This document shows, in pieces, positions 50,834 to 59,361 of a DNA stretch of 64,000 nucleotides (positions are counted from its first letter, which is position 1; each line of letters begins with the position of its first letter). The stretch is from Candidatus Nanopelagicales bacterium (GTDB lineage: Bacteria > Actinomycetota > Actinomycetes > S36-B12), in contig JAURFD010000001.1 in NCBI GenBank assembly GCA_030827125.1, forward strand, positions 1 to 64,000, read 5' to 3'. The notes below the pieces were generated by a model. It was given only the letters and a program-made list of their open reading frames with translations, was not told the origin of the DNA and did no database searches. Position numbers and translations under genes: made by a program.

Positions 50834-52249
50834 CTAGACGCTGGCGGCCTCGAGTTTGCCCATGTTTTCCAGCGTGACGCCCTTGGTCTCGCGGATGTAT
50901 TTCATGACGAACGGGATGGACAAGATCGCGAAGACGGTGAAGATGCCGTAGGCCAGCCCGAGCGAGGTGCCGGCCAGTTCGGGGAAGGTCGTGGAGACGA
51001 CGAAGTTCGCCATCCACTGGGCCGACGCTGCGACGGCGAGTGCGGCGGCGCGGAGGCGGTTGGGGAACATCTCGCCGAGGAGCACCCACACGACAGGCCC
51101 CCACGTCGCGGCGAAGAACGCGACGTAGAGGTTGAACGATATGAGCGCGACGACGTCGGGTCCATCGGCGAGCGTGGGCTGGCCGTCACTACCCACCGGG
51201 GCGGTGCCGAAGACGTAGGTGAGCGTGGCGAGTGTGAGCACCATGCCCGCGGAGCCAACCAGGAGCAGTGGCTTGCGGCCGACGCGGTCGACCAGTGCGA
51301 TCGCGACGATGGTGAAGATGACGTTGATGGCCGTCGTGATGAGCGAAGTCTGGAAGGCCTGCGATTCGGAGAATCCGACGGATTCCCAAATGGTGTTGGA
51401 GTAGTAGAAGACCGCGTTGATGCCGACGAACTGCTGGAAGACGCTCAGCAGGATGCCGATCCAGACGATCGGCATGAGCCCGAGCGAGCGACCGCGCAGG
51501 TCACTGAACCGCGGCTTGTGATCACCGGCGAGCGAGGTCTCGATGTCCTTGACGATCGGGGCCGGATCAATGGTGTAAATCGTTGCGAGCACGCGCGATG
51601 CCTTGGCCGGTTCGCCGATGGCGACGAGATAGCGGGGGGACTCGGGGATCCTCAGGACGAGCAGCGCATAGACGATCGCGGGGATGATCATCGATAGGAA
51701 CATCCACTGCCAGGCTTCGAGACCGAGGAGCCACTCGTTTCGGGCGTTGCCGCCCGCGGCCTGCAGGACGAGGTAGTTGACCAGGCTGGTCGCGAAGATG
51801 CCGATGACGATGGCGAACTGCTGCAGCGCACCCATGCGCCCGCGAATCTCCGCGGGAGCGATCTCGGCGATGTACATGGGTGCCATGACGCTGGCGACGC
51901 CGATGCCGGCGCCACCGAGGAAGCGCCAGAACATCAGGTCGGCGACGGCGAAGGGGAAGGCCTGCCCGATGGCGGCGATGAGGAAGAGGGCTGCGGCGAT
52001 GAGCATGACGCGCTTGCGACCGAATCGGTCCGCCAGACTGCCGGAGAACCAGGCGCCGACTGCTGAGCCGATGAGCGCGATCGCGACGACGAAACCGATC
52101 ATGAGATCGCTCAGACCGAAGATTGCCTTGATCGCCGAGGTGGCGCCGTTGATGACCGCGGAGTCATATCCGAAGAGGAAGCCGCCTAACGCGGCCGTGG
52201 CCGCGAGACCGACGACACGGCCGGTCCGATAGTCCTTCACGGTGCTCAT
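50834..52249 (-). CDS. sugar porter-family MFS transporter
   Basis: The protein has 471 residues with twelve membrane helices. LGGFLFGYDSAVINGA, the DRFGRKRVM and DRVGRKPLLLVGS loops, and PESPRYL after helix 6 are classical sugar-porter signatures. It is likely a proton symporter for a hexose or pentose; the substrate is unknown. A strong GAGGAGGG site precedes the ATG at 52249. The rhodanese gene follows on the same strand but has its own operator. Confidence 0.92.
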   Translation of the reverse strand: MSTVKDYRTGRVVGLAATAALGGFLFGYDSAVINGATSAIKAIFGLSDLMIGFVVAIALIGSAVGAWFSGSLADRFGRKRVMLIAAALFLIAAIGQAFPFAVADLMFWRFLGGAGIGVASVMAPMYIAEIAPAEIRGRMGALQQFAIVIGIFATSLVNYLVLQAAGGNARNEWLLGLEAWQWMFLSMIIPAIVYALLVLRIPESPRYLVAIGEPAKASRVLATIYTIDPAPIVKDIETSLAGDHKPRFSDLRGRSLGLMPIVWIGILLSVFQQFVGINAVFYYSNTIWESVGFSESQAFQTSLITTAINVIFTIVAIALVDRVGRKPLLLVGSAGMVLTLATLTYVFGTAPVGSDGQPTLADGPDVVALISFNLYVAFFAATWGPVVWVLLGEMFPNRLRAAALAVAASAQWMANFVVSTTFPELAGTSLGLAYGIFTVFAILSIPFVMKYIRETKGVTLENMGKLEAASV

Positions 52250-52347
52250 GGGCCCTCCTCAGCGTGGTGAGGTGAACGTTACGACCGTGATGGGCGTGAC
52301 GGAGGGGTTTTGCTGGCTCTCGTCACGGGAGCGGAGAGTGCCGCCGG

Positions 52348-55059
52348 CTATCGGCCGGTCTGCGTGATCGTGCTGCCCTCACCGGGCCGACCTGGGATGA
52401 CGTCGATCCGGTCATGTACCCATTCCTTCATCTCGGTGACGTGGCTGATTACGCCGACGGTGCGCCCCCGCGAGCGAAGGGCATCGAGCTGGTCGAGGAC
52501 GACCGACAAGGTTTCCTGGTCGAGGGAGCCGAACCCCTCATCGACGAACAGGGTCTCCAGCGTCAGGCCACCGGACTCCTCGCGGACGACGTCAGCGAGG
52601 CCGAGGGCCAACGACAGGGAGGCGTAGAAGGTTTCGCCTCCGGACAGGCTCGATGGGTCCTGAGGCCGGCCGCTCCAGGCGTCGACCACGTCGATGCCGA
52701 GTCCGGTCTTGGCGCCGTGCGAAGCGGTCTCGTCGAGGGTGAACGTGAACTTGCCGCTGCTCATGCGCTCAAGGTGCGCAGAGGCCGCGTCGAGCACCGC
52801 CGCGAATCGGCGTTGTACGGCGTAGGCCTTGAGCATGAGATTGCGATCGTTGGCCGAGCCCTTTGCCGCGGTGACGAGCGCGCTGAGGTTGATGATGGGC
52901 GTGGTGCGCTGGACGACAGCCTCGGCCGCGGTGCGGGCATCGTGCCATCGCTGGACGAGGACGTCGATCGCCGCACAGGCGGACGTGACCTGGTGGTGGC
53001 GTGCCTGGAGGTCCTTCAGGGCGTCATCGGCCTGCCGGCGAATCTGCACTGCCTCAGCCACTCGAGCCTGCGCGGTCGACACGTCGATGGTTGCGGAGGA
53101 GGCTGCGCTGAACTCGTGCGCCGCGAGCAACTCCTCCAACACCACGGCCGCGCGCTCCAGTGCAGTCAGCGCGGCGGTCGCCGTCGTGTCCGGACCAACG
53201 GCGGCGATGACGGCGACCTGCTCGGCGGCCACACGCTCGGCGGATTCCTGCTCACGTGTCAAAGCGACGGCCTCGACCGTCACCGCTGACTCCACCGCTG
53301 CGGTAAGCGTCTCTCCTTCTTTTTCGAGGGCAGCTCGGGCGAGTTCGGCGGCCGTCAGCCCGGCCGCCTGAGCTGTCACCGCCGTGAGGTGATCGAGTGC
53401 CTGGCGCAGCTCGCTCTCGATGGTCGCCGGATCGACGTCACCAAGTTTGGCCCGCGCCGCGGCCTCCTGGGTGTTGGCATCCTGAACTCGCCGTTGGGCC
53501 TCGGCGTGATGCGCGGCCGCGGCCGCCTCGCGACCTTCCGCTGCATCGACCGCGGCTTCGCTCTGCGCGACCTGGTCGTCGGTGATCAGGCCTTCGTCCG
53601 GTGCCCGGGCCGGCTGGGGATGGTGTGTCGAGCCGCAGACCGGGCACGGTTGATCGTTGTGGAGGAGACCGGCCAGATGCGCAGCGCGTTGTTCGAGTTG
53701 ACTGCGCAGCAGTGAGCTGGCTTCCTGCCGGGAGGCATACAACGCCTTGCGCTCCGCCTCAAGCGCGGTGCCCGCGGCCGCTTCGCTCCGGCGGGCGGCG
53801 TCGAGAGCGGTCCGTGCCTGCTCGAGTTCAGTGGCGGCCGCGCGGAGGGCGGTGAGCGCGTCGACGGCCGTCTGAGCCAAGGGTGCCGCTGCGGCCGAGC
53901 GGGCAGCAACGTCGACGGCTTCGTCGGCTGCAATGCGGCGCGCGGGCAGGGTGGCACTCTGCTCGCGCAGGTCGGCAAGGGTCGCCCGGGCGCTGCGCAC
54001 GGCTTCGGCGAGGGTCGCCGCGTGTGCCCGGCGTTCGGGCTCGGCCGCTTCCCAGTCGGCGAGCGGTATCAATCGCTCCCGCTGAGCAGTGAGTTCCTGC
54101 TGCTTGGCGCGCAGTGCCTCGGGGTTCAGGGTCGCCCAGGTGGGATCGAAGGCCGCTGCCGCCTCCCGCGCAGAGGTCAGTCGGGCGAGGGCACCCACAT
54201 AGTCACGGGCTGCCGTGAGCGACTGTTCGGCAAGTGTCGCCGCGGTGCGGGCGGCTTCGGCTCGCTGCTCACATGTGGCGACCTCCTGGCTGAGAAGGGC
54301 GGCGCGCTCGGCCAGCGTGGTCTGGAGGGTCGTGATCGCCTCGGCGTCGAGCGGCATCACGCTGTCGTCGTCAATGAGGTCGGCATCGGCTTCGCGGATG
54401 CGTTCGCGCAGAACGCCCAGAATGTCGTTGGCGTCCCGCAGTGCCGCGGCACGAGCCTCAGCGGCCGCATCAGCGTTTTGCTTCAACTCGTCTTGCACGC
54501 GGGCCAGGAAACCGTCGTCGATGAGACTGGCCAGGGCGTCGTAACGATCGCTGGGCTTGGCGCGCAGCAGGGCGGCAAATTCACCCTGGGGCAGCACCAC
54601 CAGGCGACGGAACTGGTGGACGTCGAGCCCGGTGCGTTCGGCGATATAGGCGCCGATCTCTTTGGCTTCGCGCATGGGGGGTGTCATGCCGTCGTCATGG
54701 ACGAGAAGGGTCTGGGCGGCCCGCTCCTGTGTCGTGCCTTCACCGCGGGCCTTGGCTCGCTCGTAGGGCGGATTGCGGGTGATGGTGTGCCGCACCCCAG
54801 CGACGCTGAACTCCAGCACAACCTCGGTCGGTTCGTTGGGCTCGCAGAGCAGGCTGCGCATGCGTCCGTGATCGACCCCGGTCTGACCGGTCAGGGAGCC
54901 ATAGAGCGCGAACACGATCGCGTCGATGATCGTGCTCTTCCCGGCTCCTGTCGGACCTTCGATCAGGAACAGACCCGAGGCGGACACGGCGTCGAAGTCG
55001 ATCTGCTGCGTATGCCGGAAGGGTCCGACACCGGTCAACGTCAGTGCATGGAACCTCAC
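52348..55059 (-). CDS. sbcC: SbcC, SMC-like exonuclease subunit
   Basis: The protein has 903 residues. Walker A IEGPTGAGKSTIIDAIVFALYG is near residue 30; two long Ala/Glu-rich coiled coils flank the zinc hook CPVCGSTHHP; the C-terminal ABC signature LSGGETFYASLSLALGLA and Walker B LFVDEGFGSLD close the head. With SbcD it cuts DNA hairpins and processes ends. The ATG overlaps the sbcD stop (ATGA). Confidence 0.95.
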   Translation of the reverse strand: MRFHALTLTGVGPFRHTQQIDFDAVSASGLFLIEGPTGAGKSTIIDAIVFALYGSLTGQTGVDHGRMRSLLCEPNEPTEVVLEFSVAGVRHTITRNPPYERAKARGEGTTQERAAQTLLVHDDGMTPPMREAKEIGAYIAERTGLDVHQFRRLVVLPQGEFAALLRAKPSDRYDALASLIDDGFLARVQDELKQNADAAAEARAAALRDANDILGVLRERIREADADLIDDDSVMPLDAEAITTLQTTLAERAALLSQEVATCEQRAEAARTAATLAEQSLTAARDYVGALARLTSAREAAAAFDPTWATLNPEALRAKQQELTAQRERLIPLADWEAAEPERRAHAATLAEAVRSARATLADLREQSATLPARRIAADEAVDVAARSAAAAPLAQTAVDALTALRAAATELEQARTALDAARRSEAAAGTALEAERKALYASRQEASSLLRSQLEQRAAHLAGLLHNDQPCPVCGSTHHPQPARAPDEGLITDDQVAQSEAAVDAAEGREAAAAAHHAEAQRRVQDANTQEAAARAKLGDVDPATIESELRQALDHLTAVTAQAAGLTAAELARAALEKEGETLTAAVESAVTVEAVALTREQESAERVAAEQVAVIAAVGPDTTATAALTALERAAVVLEELLAAHEFSAASSATIDVSTAQARVAEAVQIRRQADDALKDLQARHHQVTSACAAIDVLVQRWHDARTAAEAVVQRTTPIINLSALVTAAKGSANDRNLMLKAYAVQRRFAAVLDAASAHLERMSSGKFTFTLDETASHGAKTGLGIDVVDAWSGRPQDPSSLSGGETFYASLSLALGLADVVREESGGLTLETLFVDEGFGSLDQETLSVVLDQLDALRSRGRTVGVISHVTEMKEWVHDRIDVIPGRPGEGSTITQTGR

Positions 55060-56222
55060 GACGAGATCTCCGCGATGCGCACGTGCTCGATGGCCTCGCG
55101 CAGTAGTGCCTGATCGGTCGGCAGGGCGGCGCTCCCCGTGACGTGCTCGATGAAGGACTCGGCAATGGCGAGTGGATCACTGGTGGGTCGGCCGTCGGGG
55201 TCCAGCGCTTCAACGCGGCTCGACGCACGATGCTCGAAGGTCAACTCGACGAGGTAGGGCAGATGAGCATGTAGTCGGTCGAAAGAGTTGTCGGGGCGGC
55301 GCTCGTCGATGAGGTGCACGCGCACCCAGGAGTCGGCACTGGCCTCCAGTCGCGGATCGACGAGCAGCTCCGCCAAGGTCCCGGTCAGGCTGACAAGGGG
55401 GCGAGGGACGGGCGCCTCAATGCGTTCAACCATCACCGGTCCGTCGGGCGGGATCTGCAGGATGCTGACTGACTTGCGGTGCTTCTCCTCGGAAAACGAA
55501 TAGGCCAGGGGGGAGCCGCTATAGGTAACGACGTCCTCGCTCGTGCCGGTCGAGAGTTGTTGGGCCCCATGCAAGTGCCCCAGCGTGACCACGTCGACCC
55601 CTTTCAGAACCGACCACGGGGCATCGCCGACGCCGCCGACGCGCAGATCCCGCTCCGAATCGCTGACGAGGGTGTCGCCGCCGCCGGTGATGAACGCATG
55701 GGCAGCGACCAGGGATCGCACGCCCGGCCGCTCGGCCAGGTCTGCGCGTACGCGATCCATGGCGGCCCCGAGCACGGCGGCGTGCGAGCGTTCTGCTCCC
55801 AGCGCCTCCCGGTGAAGGTCCGGCTCAAGGTAGGGGATGCCGTATGCCGCCAGCTCTACCCCGTCGCGACCGTGCACCAGAACCGGGTCGGCGATGGTGT
55901 CGAGCGCGGTGCGCAGGTGCAGACCGGACCGCGCCAGAAGTGAACCGGCGAAGCCGAGCCTGGTCGGCGAGTCATGGTTGCCGGAGGTGACGAGGAGCGG
56001 ACAGGTGCGCGTCAGCCCGATGACGGCTTCCTCCCACAGGGCGACCGCCGGCAGGGGAGGGACCGCTCGGTCGTAGACATCGCCGGCGACGACCACAAGT
56101 TCGATCTCCTGTGTCGCGACGAGGTCAACCAACCACTGCACGAAGGCGCGCTGATGATCAAGGACATCGGATCCGTGAAAGGAACGGCCCAGGTGCCAAT
56201 CGGAGGTGTGGAGAACGCGCAC
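55056..56222 (-). CDS. sbcD: SbcD, Mre11-like exonuclease subunit
   Basis: The protein has 388 residues. The metallophosphoesterase motifs are HTSDWHLGR, AGDVYDR, SGNHDS and LGHLHGAQ. It is the nuclease subunit paired with SbcC. The start is GTG at 56222 with TAGCCT six bases upstream. It lies divergent from the thioesterase gene, both leaderless, with only 47 bp between. Confidence 0.95.
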   Translation of the reverse strand: MRVLHTSDWHLGRSFHGSDVLDHQRAFVQWLVDLVATQEIELVVVAGDVYDRAVPPLPAVALWEEAVIGLTRTCPLLVTSGNHDSPTRLGFAGSLLARSGLHLRTALDTIADPVLVHGRDGVELAAYGIPYLEPDLHREALGAERSHAAVLGAAMDRVRADLAERPGVRSLVAAHAFITGGGDTLVSDSERDLRVGGVGDAPWSVLKGVDVVTLGHLHGAQQLSTGTSEDVVTYSGSPLAYSFSEEKHRKSVSILQIPPDGPVMVERIEAPVPRPLVSLTGTLAELLVDPRLEASADSWVRVHLIDERRPDNSFDRLHAHLPYLVELTFEHRASSRVEALDPDGRPTSDPLAIAESFIEHVTGSAALPTDQALLREAIEHVRIAEISS

Positions 56223-56228
56223 CCCGGC

Positions 56229-56234
56229 AGGCTA
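56229..56234 (-). promoter_or_regulatory. -10 element, probable leaderless promoter of sbcDC
   Basis: TAGCCT on the minus strand, six bases, then GTG at 56222. Confidence 0.6.
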
Positions 56235-56257
56235 ACGCGGTTCCCTGACAGCGCCGA

Positions 56258-56263
56258 TACGCT
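56258..56263 (+). promoter_or_regulatory. -10 element, probable leaderless promoter of the thioesterase gene
   Basis: TACGCT, six bases, then GTG at 56270; no Shine-Dalgarno. Confidence 0.6.
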
Positions 56264-56269
56264 CGCCGG

Positions 56270-57046
56270 GTGACCACGTATGACGAGGCGGTTGATGTCC
56301 GTGATGGCTCCTGGGAGGTGCCGGAGGGCTGGCTCCAGGGCCGCGGAACCTGGGGTGGCCTGCTCGCGGCGGGGATCATTCGCGCGGCGGCGGCCGCCGA
56401 GGGGCGTGGCTTGCCGCTTCGGGAGGTCTCCGTGCACATGGTGGGCCCGCTGCCGGCTGGCCCGGCAGGGGTCTCGACGACCCTGGTTCGCCAAGGCTCA
56501 GCGACGTCCGTCTGGCAGGTCGCGGTCGCTGGGGAGGAGACCTGGGCCGTCGGCACGGCGGTCTTCGGTGGGCCGCGCGCTGCCAACTTCACGCCGACGG
56601 TGGACCTGGTGATGCCGAAGGCGCCGGAGTGGGCCGCCTGTGATGTGGTCGCCATCGGTCCGCCGATCGCTCCGGAGTTCTTGCAGCACCTGGCACTGCG
56701 GCCCATCTCCGGCTTGCCATATTCGGGCGGCGCCGATCCGGTGATGGCGTGGCTGGCGCCCGCGAAGCCGCCGACGACGTACGACGAGGGCCTCCTCGTC
56801 GGGCTCATCGATGCGATGTGGCCCGCGTCCTTGGTGCAGGTGTCGACTCCGCGGCCCATGGCCACGTTGAGTTTCAGTGCCACGCTTTTGGTCGACCCGG
56901 CCACCGTGGACCCGCAGGTGCCGCTGCTGCATCACGGACGCTTGCTCGGCTACGCCGATGGCTACGCGACGGAAACGCGAGAATTATGGACCGCTGACGG
57001 GCGACTTGCGGTCCACAACACCCAGGTCATCACCGTCATCAAATAA
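56270..57046 (+). CDS. acyl-CoA thioesterase-like protein (double hotdog)
   Basis: The protein has 258 residues, in the TesB-like or 4HBT_3 double-hotdog class. RGTWGGLLAAGIIRAA and VSVHMVGPLPAGPAG form the first hotdog; PRPMATLSFSATLLVDPATV... GYADGYATETRELWTADGRLAVHNTQVI the second. It likely hydrolyses acyl-CoA. It is followed closely by a CaiB-family CoA-transferase, so both probably act on the same thioesters. Confidence 0.82.
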   Translation: MTTYDEAVDVRDGSWEVPEGWLQGRGTWGGLLAAGIIRAAAAAEGRGLPLREVSVHMVGPLPAGPAGVSTTLVRQGSATSVWQVAVAGEETWAVGTAVFGGPRAANFTPTVDLVMPKAPEWAACDVVAIGPPIAPEFLQHLALRPISGLPYSGGADPVMAWLAPAKPPTTYDEGLLVGLIDAMWPASLVQVSTPRPMATLSFSATLLVDPATVDPQVPLLHHGRLLGYADGYATETRELWTADGRLAVHNTQVITVIK

Positions 57047-57073
57047 CGGCGGGCATCACGTCAGGGCGAGGGG

Positions 57074-58222
57074 ATGGGCATGGCAACAGGCACAGGACCG
57101 CTGGCAGGACTGCGCTTCGTTGAGATGGCGGGGATTGGACCGGCGCCGTTCGCCGCCATGGTGCTTGCTGATTTGGGAGCCCAGGGTGTGCGCATCGAAT
57201 CCCCTCGACCCGGACTGACCCTCGGTGATCCGGCGCGTGACATCACCCGCCGGGGGCGCGACGTCGTCGTGGTGGACGTACGGCACGACGACGGACGCGA
57301 ACTCGTGCTCAGCCTTATCGAGTCCGCCGACCTGCTCATCGAGGGCTTCCGCCCCGGCGTGATGGAGCGGCTCGGACTGGCGCCGCGGGCGTGCCTGGAA
57401 CGTCGTCCGTCCCTGGTCTTCGGGCGGATGACGGGCTGGGGCCAGGACGGTCCGTGGGCCCGGACGGCGGGGCACGACCTCGATTACGTCGCGATTGCCG
57501 GCGTGCTTGCGCACATCGCGCGTCGGGGGCAGACGCCGACACCCCCGCTCAATCTCGTGGGTGACTATGGGGGCGGGGCCATGCTGCTCCTCGTCGGGGT
57601 CCTCGCGGCACTGTGGGAGGCACAGCGCTCCGGAGTGGGTCAGGTGGTCGATGCCGCCATGGTCGATGGCGCCGCACTGCTCATGTCGCTGTTTCATTCG
57701 ATGACTGCGCAGGGCATGTGGCAGTTAGAGGCCGGTGTCAACCTGCTGGATTCCGGAGCGCCGTTCTATGACGTCTACAGAACGGCCGATGACGGCTATC
57801 TCGCGGTGGGCTGCCTCGAGCCAGCCTTCTACGCCGAATGGCTGCGTATTGCGGATCTGGCTAATGCGGACCTGCCGCCGCAGTATGACGTGACGCAGTG
57901 GCCGAGATTGCGGGAGGAGTTTGCGCGCGTTGTTGCGATGCGCACACGTGAGGAATGGGCGACCATCGCCGACGGCACCGATGCGTGCGTTGCACCTGTA
58001 CTCACGATGGCGGAGGCGCCGATGCACAAGCACCTGGCGTCGCGTGGCACCTTCGTCGAGGTCGATGGTCTGGTCCAGGCGGCGCCTGCACCGCGCTTCG
58101 ATCGGACAACGGTCGGCGCGGTGGCGTCTATCCCGGCGACGTCATCGCCGGTGTCGCTGACCGCCTGGGGCATCGACGAGACACGCATCGCTGACCTGAC
58201 CCAACGCAGCATCCTGTCCTGA
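57074..58222 (+). CDS. CaiB/BaiF-family CoA-transferase (alpha-methylacyl-CoA racemase-like)
   Basis: The protein has 382 residues. RFVEMAGIGPAPFAAMVLADLGAQGVRIE is the family N-terminus, GHDLDYVAIAG matches the HDxxYxxxxG racemase motif with the catalytic His/Asp pair, and NLVGDYGGGAML follows. The resemblance is to AMACR, which racemises 2-methyl-branched acyl-CoAs in branched-chain fat breakdown. The start at 57074 follows AGGGGATGGGC weakly; hairpin F lies past the stop. Confidence 0.88.
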   Translation: MGMATGTGPLAGLRFVEMAGIGPAPFAAMVLADLGAQGVRIESPRPGLTLGDPARDITRRGRDVVVVDVRHDDGRELVLSLIESADLLIEGFRPGVMERLGLAPRACLERRPSLVFGRMTGWGQDGPWARTAGHDLDYVAIAGVLAHIARRGQTPTPPLNLVGDYGGGAMLLLVGVLAALWEAQRSGVGQVVDAAMVDGAALLMSLFHSMTAQGMWQLEAGVNLLDSGAPFYDVYRTADDGYLAVGCLEPAFYAEWLRIADLANADLPPQYDVTQWPRLREEFARVVAMRTREEWATIADGTDACVAPVLTMAEAPMHKHLASRGTFVEVDGLVQAAPAPRFDRTTVGAVASIPATSSPVSLTAWGIDETRIADLTQRSILS

Positions 58223-58226
58223 CCCT

Positions 58227-58292
58227 CCCGCGAGTGCGCACCTGCGCACGGGTTTTGCCCGGCATGGGCGTCCACAAGTGAGCACTCGCGGG
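58227..58292. repeat. intergenic hairpin element F (dispersed palindromic family)
   Basis: CCCGCGAGTGC (58227-58237) pairs perfectly with GCACTCGCGGG (58282-58292). The interior has GGGTTTT and GGGCGTCCACAAG, matching the core of element B (GGTTTC-GGCGTCCAAAAG) with a nine-base insertion. The arms are unrelated to those of A-D but equally self-complementary. Confidence 0.65.
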
Positions 58293-58320
58293 GGGATGAC
58301 GGCGCTAGGGTGATGAGGCC

Positions 58321-59268
58321 GTGCTGCTGGGGGCGAGCCGCGGTCACGACTCGATTCCGGGAGGCGCCATCAAGACCGAGAACATCAATCACGAGTTCCT
58401 CGACGCCGTCCTCGAGGGTCGCCAGGTGGACGTCTACTACCACTTTGGTGTCGCCAGCGACGATCCGATTCTGGAGAAGCTACGTGGTGTCCGTGCGGTG
58501 ATTTTGGCCGGCTCTGGTGAGCGCATCACTGACTTCGCTGAGCGCTGGAGCGCGCTGAGCGGCGACCCAGAGATCATCGCCTTCCCCAAGGAGGAACGCT
58601 TCGTCACGCGCTACACGGGCGGGGTGCTCTTCTCTTCGCATGGCATGGGCATGCCGAGTGCCTCGATCGCCGTCCAGGAGCTCATGCGGATGGTCTACTT
58701 CCTCAAGCGAGGCGATCTCGAGGCACTCGACGATGTCTTTTGGGCTCGTGTGGGGACCAGCGGCGGTGTCGGTCTGCCGGGAGGCACCATCGTGGTGTCC
58801 GAGGCCGGCCTCATGGCGGACCTTAAGCCGTTCCGGCTGCTCCAGGGCGGGATCGGCACCTACTGGTTCGATGGTGAGTTCCCGGCGGCGACCCGTGCGG
58901 CGATCATGGCGGCCAACGCCGACTCGGGTCTGCCGATCGTCGAAGGCAAGACCATCGCGACGAATGAATTCTTCCTTGAACAGTTCCGACTCGATGGCGC
59001 CATCCGACGGGAGACTGCGCAGACGAAGCACGAGTTTCTCGAATGGCTCCACGCCAACGGAGTGCGCAATATCGAGATGGAGGGCGCCATGCTCGCCGCC
59101 TACTGGAACTCGTGGGGCTTTCCGTCCTTCGCCATGATCTGCGCGGTGCTCCTCAACCGCCTCGAGGGTGACCAGGTCACGTCAACCCCGGAGCAGTTGC
59201 ATGACTTCAGTGAGCAATCCGGCGATGTGCTCTTCAACTACCTGCAGCAGCGCCTGCTGACGTCCTGA
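58321..59268 (+). CDS. uridine phosphorylase, eukaryotic UPP1-like type
   Basis: The protein has 315 residues. YYHFGVASDDPI, AVILAGSGERITDFAERW, SSHGMGMPSASIAVQELMRM, RVGTSGGVGLPGGTIVVSE, NIEMEGAMLAAY and VLLNRLEGDQV follow the order and wording of animal UPP1/UPP2 rather than enterobacterial Udp. It splits uridine to uracil and ribose 1-phosphate. The GTG start lies nine bases after TAGGGT. A phosphosugar mutase and a cytidine deaminase follow, completing a salvage route. Confidence 0.88.
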   Translation: MLLGASRGHDSIPGGAIKTENINHEFLDAVLEGRQVDVYYHFGVASDDPILEKLRGVRAVILAGSGERITDFAERWSALSGDPEIIAFPKEERFVTRYTGGVLFSSHGMGMPSASIAVQELMRMVYFLKRGDLEALDDVFWARVGTSGGVGLPGGTIVVSEAGLMADLKPFRLLQGGIGTYWFDGEFPAATRAAIMAANADSGLPIVEGKTIATNEFFLEQFRLDGAIRRETAQTKHEFLEWLHANGVRNIEMEGAMLAAYWNSWGFPSFAMICAVLLNRLEGDQVTSTPEQLHDFSEQSGDVLFNYLQQRLLTS

Positions 59269-59301
59269 AACCTAGTCGACCGACGAGACAAGGTGGTTCC
59301 C

Positions 59302-59361
59302 ATGTTCGATCGCGACGCCTGCGTCCTCGCGGTCATGGCGACGAGGGGAGAATCACGATGA
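59302..59361 (+). CDS. 19-residue upstream ORF overlapping the phosphosugar mutase start
   Basis: An ATG at 59302 with AGGTGG upstream opens MFDRDACVLAVMATRGESR and stops within ATGA at 59358-59361, where the mutase starts. The mutase has its own Shine-Dalgarno (GGGGAG) inside this ORF. It may be a translational coupling peptide or chance. Confidence 0.35.
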   Translation: MFDRDACVLAVMATRGESR

